Shown here one piece after another: positions 30,168 to 35,294 of a DNA stretch of 35,294 nt. A program made the translations under genes and the position numbers. The stretch is from Gnetum montanum. Taxonomy: Eukaryota; Streptophyta; Gnetopsida; Gnetales; Gnetaceae. The stretch's first letter is position 1; every line of letters starts with the position of its first letter. Location of the stretch: contig MNCI01007595.1 in assembly GCA_015680685.1 (NCBI GenBank), forward strand, positions 94,731-130,024, written 5' to 3'. The notes under the pieces are model-generated. The model saw only the letters and a list, made by a program, of their open reading frames with translations. It did no database searches and was not told the origin of the DNA.

Positions 30168-30172
30168 CTTTT
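30168..30172. repeat. GyC target-site duplication, right copy
   Basis: CTTTT, identical to 8,181-8,185. Confidence 0.8.
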
Positions 30173-31843
30173 TAATTAAAATATTTCCAAAAAGTTCTCA
30201 AAATATTTTCTTTATGAATCTAATCATTTTATAAGCTACATGATTTTCCTAACAAGTATCTTACAATTGTTGTTTCTTTCTTTCATGTTAAAGAGTGGGT
30301 TTTTTAAGATTTCATGTGTATTTCCAATGGTTACACATATGCCAAAATAATTCTATAATTCCATAATATGTTTGACCCTACGCAACCATAATCCTAGAAT
30401 TCCACTATAATACAGTTACATCATATACTATGCCTATGTAAAAAAAATTGTATATATCTAAGAGATTAGGTTTTACAACTTTTTTGTATATTTTTCTTGT
30501 TTTATGTGCTTTTATCTTCATTTTCATGTTATTGGGCTACAAGAACCATCAAGCAAGTAAGCACAAGCTTACATGCCAAAAGTAACATTAGAAGTTATAG
30601 TAGCAATGCTTAGATGCATTGCTAGCTTTTTTGAAACTAACATCACAACCCCTAGATTAATTTGTGATATATGTAGGCATCACAAGGTGGTTATAACTCA
30701 TCATGACAAATCGTACATATGTTATACTAACTATCAAAATAAGTCATAATAGAATGCAATTAGACCTACACTTAATGGACATTTAGAAGTAGGGCGAGAA
30801 AAAACAAATAATTTACAAAAGTAGAAAATATAAGAAAATATGAAATTAAAATCATAATCTAAAAAGTATCATAATAATCAGGAAATTATTAATAAAGGAG
30901 ATTCAGCAAAAGTCAACATATAATTGTAATGACATTTTAGGACTAGATCTAAAACTTAGATGAATACATGATTTATCTACTTGAAATACTCAAAGATGCA
31001 CAAGGGTATGAAAATGTAAGAGGGTTTTCTATCAATGCAATAAGAATTTGAAAGCACTATTCCATAATCAAGTTCAACTCTATAGAATCTTCACTAAAAT
31101 CACTAAGAGAAAAGACATGGACAAGAATGAAAAACCTTTAAATGATCCAAGAGACTATATCAACTTATTGTTTATACACTATAAGCGATGTAGGGTTTCA
31201 TGGCAATGCCCAACATCAAAATAAAGTAATCCAAAAAATGAAAAAATAACATGATTTAAGATCTACAATAGTTCCAAGTGTTCCAATTTCTAGAAAGATA
31301 ATAGGTTCAAGAATAATAAGCAAAGTTCAAAGTGCTCAAAAAACTAGACATAATATGGTCATGCTATAATGAATGACCTAAAAGAATTAATGTTATAATA
31401 AATTTTAAAATATTTTATATTTCTATTATTGTTTGCATGATCCAAATAATAATAACAACAATAATGATAATTTCAATAAATATTACCTTTAAACCTACAT
31501 CCATTCAAGACCTTTATTCTTTTTAAGAAATATGAAAATATTTGTATAATAAAACACTTATGAAAGATTATAATTTCAAATTCCAAAATATAATATAAAG
31601 AACTATAAGAGTTATACCAAGATATAGGCCATAGAAAATACATTATTAAAACAATGAAACCATAACTATGTAAGTTATTTAAAAGATTAAACCAATATCA
31701 AAGTTTCTAGCTACAATGATAAAATATAATAGCCATGTCAAGACTTCAATTCTTAGTAAAGCTTAATTATGTAAACAGTACTGCATAGCTTGCAAATAAT
31801 ACCCTAGTCATAATAAACTTAAAACATCAAATAGGAGAACAAG
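30173..31843. other. AT-rich DNA, no gene recognised
   Basis: No open frame of note on either strand and no recognised repeat. By position it continues the sequence at 7,630-8,180 that GyC interrupted, so it may be leader or LTR of GyE. Confidence 0.35.
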
Positions 31844-32042
31844 AGGTCCAATATCGATCATGAGGGGGAGGGGTGCTATTGGAACCCCAAAATAATTGTA
31901 ATATAAATACACCTCAAGATATATAGTCTAGTTAAAACTTTATAACTCAACATTTCCCACTAGAATTAAACTCATGACTTGGAGCTTTCAAATTAGTTGT
32001 CTGACCACTATGCTAATACCTAATTGTTAAAGGTCCAATATC
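31844..32042 (-). mobile_element. tRNA-derived SINE, copy 1
   Basis: The body 31,856-32,030 is flanked by a perfect 12-bp direct repeat AGGTCCAATATC (31,844-31,855 and 32,031-32,042). On the minus strand it has a box A-like TTAGCATAGTGGT near the 5' end and a box B-like GAGTTTAATTCTAG about 40 bp later, a body ending TTTTGGGGTTCC, and a pyrimidine-rich 3' end (CACCCCTCCCCC). It shares its whole body with the copies at 32,452 and 32,737. Mobilised in trans by LINE machinery; no LINE is seen here. Confidence 0.75.
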
Positions 32043-32378
32043 ACTTAAGCATAATTTATGTAAAGGCATCAGCTAGCAATGTTATTCTAAAATACATACA
32101 AATGTTATTCCAATGCTTCATCAAAATATATTTTTTGCAATATATAACAAAATAATGGAAATCTATACACAACATAAGTTAAATATAAATATCAACAAGG
32201 CTAAGGTCAAGGCCTCAAAACATAGGGTGTTACAATATCCTTATAAAATTTACAATGAATACTAGCCTCATAGTTCTTAAATATAAATAATAAATGCACA
32301 TAATAAGAAATAATACTAAGAATAAAGTACATTTATCTTAAGAAACAACTAGGATTATTTATTTATAATTATGCACTA

Positions 32379-32483
32379 AACACTATTAGTGATCTTTCTT
32401 AGACTTTGTAGGATGAAGTTTAAGAGAAATTATTGTGATTATAGGGTAATGAAATGAACACTATTAGTGATCACTCTTAGACT
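32379..32483 (+). repeat. 27-bp direct repeat, 78 bp apart
   Basis: AACACTATTAGTGATC plus CTTAGACT at 32,379-32,405 and again at 32,457-32,483, with two mismatches in 27. The second lies at the start of SINE copy 2, inside its flanking duplications. Origin unclear: a local duplication, perhaps linked to the SINE insertion. Confidence 0.7.
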
Positions 32484-32633
32484 AAACAATGAGATGTTAG
32501 CCTAGTGGTATGGGTCTTGGCATGCTAACCCTAGGTCATAGGTTTAATTTTACTATATAAACTTCTATCAATCTTAAGGTGTAGCTATATTTTGAGTTCC
32601 AACACCACCCTCTCCCCTTATTATAGGGTAATG
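32438..32633 (+). mobile_element. tRNA-derived SINE, copy 2
   Basis: Flanked by a perfect 14-bp direct repeat ATTATAGGGTAATG (32,438-32,451 and 32,620-32,633). Box A TTAGCCTAGTGG is at 32,497-32,508 and box B-like AGGTTTAATTTT at 32,540-32,551; GGTTCGATTCC would decay to this by transitions. The body GGTGTAGCTATATTTTGAG matches copies 1 and 3 in reverse orientation. The 3' end is CCACCCTCTCCCC, not poly(A). Box A starts 45 bp into the inserted segment, longer than usual. Not a working tRNA gene: no cloverleaf and a broken B box. Confidence 0.75.
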
Positions 32634-32728
32634 TTGGACACCAAAAAAATATTAAAATAACCAAAAATTTTACAATACATCACATGCTTGATACTAAGTG
32701 TAAACTACTAAAAATAACATGGAAAGAA

Positions 32729-32900
32729 AAAACTTTCTAGGGGGTGTCCCAAAATAATTATAATATAGATACACCCCCAAGATATATAATCTAATTAGAA
32801 CTTTATAACTCAAAATTACCTATCATAATTGAATCTATAACCTAGAACTTTTCAAATTAGTCTTAACACTAGGCTAACACCTCATTATAAGGAAAACTTT
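32729..32900 (-). mobile_element. tRNA-derived SINE, copy 3
   Basis: The body 32,737-32,892 is flanked by AAAACTTT (32,729-32,736 and 32,893-32,900). The minus strand reads GAGGTGTTAGCCTAGTG (box A) and, further on, AGATTCAATTATG (box B remnant), then the shared body and a 3' end GGACACCCCCTAG. Same family as copies 1 and 2. Confidence 0.72.
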
Positions 32901-33780
32901 GTTAATTTTAGGGATATCTACTTAAACATACAACCTTATAATTGATCCTTTGAAAAATAAAGAGAAGAAATTAATTGTTGGTAAGAAGGATGATCCTAGT
33001 CCTAACAACATTTACATCACTTTAAACATCTATGCTTAAAATTAAAATAATAAAAGGATTTGAGATAGCAATAGAAAGCTATGATGAAATACCAATATTC
33101 TTTCTATTGGACATCAAAATGTACAGTTCAGTTATGAATGATTAACATAGCATGCTTATGTGTACATGATCCTATATCTAGGGTATCATACACCATTGAA
33201 GTAGTGTCTAGCTCAACAAGTAAAACAAATGAGAATAATATGTTGCATGAATGACTTGAATGTTAAGCTCTTACATCACAACATTTAACTAGAAAGAAAA
33301 ACTTTCATTACAAGACAAGTAACCCAAAATTTGAATGAACACATATTGCAATGTGAGATTAATAACCAGTGACTCATATACATAGTTAGGGAGAACAAAA
33401 TCAAGTATTAGTTTCATAAACTACAAAAGGCATCAAAAATTTTTTCTTACCATCTTGTAAATTTGCATTACAAGAATCAACAAAACTTTCTACATTAATA
33501 AAAGTAGCAAAAATTTTAATCTCAATTAAATAAGTTAGAAGTAATTTAGAATTCTCCACAAGGCAATGATAATTCTAAAGAAATTATATTCATTAAATAA
33601 TAATCAAAAAGAAAAATTCAAATTTGACAAAGAAAAATTTGAAAAAACTAAAAGAATGACAATATTCTTTTATAACAAATAGATAACAACACAATACAAG
33701 TAACATAATTCTATGCTATGTATTAGCACAGCTACACAAAGACAAGCTAATAAGAAATTTGTTACATTATACAACAAGAA
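32901..33780. other. AT-rich DNA, no gene recognised
   Basis: No conserved coding sequence or clear repeat seen on either strand. Confidence 0.4.
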
Positions 33781-34135
33781 TAAAAGTTAAACTTATCTAA
33801 TCCTCACACTCTAAAGACTTATACTCTCTTCCATTCCTAGTAGTTCTTCCTCTACTTTCTTGATGTATCCAAGGGTTCAGGATTAGGAGGTATTTATATA
33901 CCTTAGAAGGGAAGGATATTTTAACTCAAGAAAGTTCAATATTTAGTGAGTGTAGTTAGGAGTTAGAAAAAATCACTTGCTAGAAAGAGATATTTTGATT
34001 ATTAGACGATTATAGAAGAATAACCTTATTCTAAAAGGAGATACTTCGACACTTTAGAAAGTTATAGTGAAAATATCTTGTCCATCCTATCTTCAACTTA
34101 TTTTCACATTATATTTTTACCTCTATATTTACTTT
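33781..34135 (-). other. Possible LTR or promoter fragment
   Basis: GGTATATAAATACC on the minus strand (about 33,889-33,902) is a good TATA box inside a near-palindrome, followed in the same direction by a leader-like sequence without start-codon frames. Degenerate repeats follow upstream at 34,142-34,240. The combination resembles an LTR promoter, but no partner LTR or terminus was found. Confidence 0.3.
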
Positions 34136-34141
34136 ACCCCA

Positions 34142-34240
34142 GTTACTATTTATTTTACAGAGGTTACGATTCATTTACAATCGTTTATGGGGTTACTATT
34201 TACTTATCTATTTTACCAAGGTTAGTATTCATTTATCCTA
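34142..34240. repeat. Degenerate GTTACTATTTA repeats
   Basis: Four starts of a GTTAC-type unit at 34,142, 34,163, 34,192 and 34,221, spaced 21, 29 and 29 bp. Units read GTTACTATTTATTTTAC, GTTACGATTCATTTAC, GTTACTATTTACTTAT, GTTAGTATTCATTTAT. The plus-strand frame at 34,078-34,341 is a product of this repeat. Confidence 0.6.
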
Positions 34241-34540
34241 AGTTATTTTTATATTTTTATGTTTTTACTATGATATGTATACCTATTCCTAGGTTCATAT
34301 TATTTATTATTAACATAACAATAATTCTAAATTACAAATAATTTCCTTTTACTAATGGTTATAATAAAACATGCAAAATAACTTATTTATTAAATACTCC
34401 AAGTTTATCCATGATACATTAATATGTTCAAATCACCAACTTAGCTAAGGGACATACTATTACATTCATAATATAGATTGATGTTTAGGTATGATATTAC
34501 AACTTTCCTAGAAGAGCTTCATTCAAACTCATTCATATTC

Positions 34541-34625
34541 ACTTGCAGTCTTAAGAGCTTGGTTTAATGAATTTAAGGTTATGTGTTCGATTTACAATCA
34601 AATTCTTATCTAGGAACATTATAGT
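34541..34625 (+). repeat. Possible tRNA-like SINE fragment
   Basis: TTAAGAGCTTGGTTTAATG resembles box A plus its surroundings, and TGTTCGATTTACAATC resembles box B (GTTCGANTC) about 30 bp later. No copy or target duplication was found. Confidence 0.25.
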
Positions 34626-34639
34626 TAGTTAAAGGGTTA

Positions 34640-35294
34640 TAAATTTTCTGTCAATGAAGATCTCACTAGAAATAAACTTGTAAGAAGATTTGTAAAAGGG
34701 AGAAAAGCAACAGAAATAAGAGTAGAAGGTTTTGTAACATTTTTAGATGTAAGTACTAATACAAAAATTACCAAAACTAAATATTCAAAAAATTTCACAA
34801 AGAAGATATAAACTATCTTCATTATGGATTTTTAAATATTGATGGATCAATAACATATAAAATGAAGATATTATATAACATATCTTTCTTTAATAAATTT
34901 GATATTTTTAGCATTACTAAGACATGTGAAACTAAAGACTCTCTAGAAATTTTTATTCCAAATTTTTCTATTATTCCTTTTCTTTACAAAAGGAATTTAA
35001 ATCATAGAAGACCTTTTATAGGTTTTGCTATTTTGATTTGAAATTCTTGTCATAAGCAAGTTTAAATGAAAAAAGTATATGAATAGAGTGAGTATGTTTG
35101 GCTAAAAATATTACTATAAGATTCTTTTTTATTCTTTTTTTTTTTTTGTTACTTTGCATGTAGATGAGCTACTCTCTATGAATGGAAAGGTTTATCATGA
35201 GATTTTTCCTTTCAATTCCTTAGCATGGATATTGCTACTTTTGCTCAAAGATAAAAAATTTACAAATTTCATGACTTTAATGCTATCATTAGTT
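34640..35294. other. AT-rich DNA, no gene recognised
   Basis: Only homopolymer-rich sequence, including a T tract near 35,137-35,148. The minus-strand frame at 34,637-34,822 has no domain. Confidence 0.4.

Noticed and set aside
32497-32551. A and B boxes suggest a tRNA gene.
   Set aside because: No cloverleaf stems, a decayed B box, and the same segment repeated twice nearby with target duplications: a SINE.
34637-34822. Minus-strand hydrophobic frame near the right end.
   Set aside because: AT-rich chance frame without homology or promoter context.

Overview
This window is plant nuclear DNA, AT-rich, with one 45-base assembly gap (22,926-22,970) and no intact host gene. Almost everything that can be recognised is decayed LTR retrotransposon. 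Plant origin is supported by chromovirus-type and Ogre/Tat/Athila-type Ty3/Gypsy elements, a plant-type Ty1/Copia element, a decayed PBS complementary to tRNA-Asp, and tRNA-derived SINEs. The depth of nesting and the age of the copies suggest a large-genome seed plant, perhaps a gymnosperm; that last step is inference.

Layout. 1-410 is an unusually CpG-rich edge segment. 540-3,621 (minus) is an eroded Gypsy gag and protease ('GyA'). 3,622-6,300 is unassigned. 6,400-7,629 (minus) is a second, different eroded Gypsy gag ('GyE'). 8,181-30,172 is a 22-kb nest whose host is a minus-strand chromovirus-like Gypsy ('GyC', 8,186-30,167, target duplication CTTTT on both sides). Three insertions sit in GyC: a complete plus-strand Ogre/Tat/Athila-type Gypsy ('GyB', 9,829-18,901) inside the integrase gene; a solo LTR of a GyB-related family (22,579-23,178, duplication ACTAG) inside the 5' LTR; and a minus-strand Copia ('CoD', 23,648-29,746) further along the same 5' LTR. 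30,173-35,294 is AT-rich, holds three copies of one SINE family and some short repeats, and has no recognisable gene.

How the parts fit. Taking out the three insertions leaves GyC as an element of about 6.2 kb with LTRs of about 930-960 bp in the order gag, protease, RT, RNase H, integrase; the integrase frame stays in register across the GyB insertion. All pol genes are dead: they carry in-frame stops, mostly TAG or TGA where CAG, CGA or TGG is expected, and lost catalytic residues. This is the pattern of cytosine-methylation decay.

The most interesting signal is regulatory. The U3 regions of two unrelated elements, GyC (Gypsy) and CoD (Copia), each carry about ten copies of one octamer, seen today as AGATGTCT, AGACATCT or intact AGACGTCT. 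Comparing the two LTRs of each element shows that the first two forms often occupy the same site, so both derive from the palindrome AGACGTCT (an ACGT-core, bZIP-type site) by CpG decay on opposite strands.
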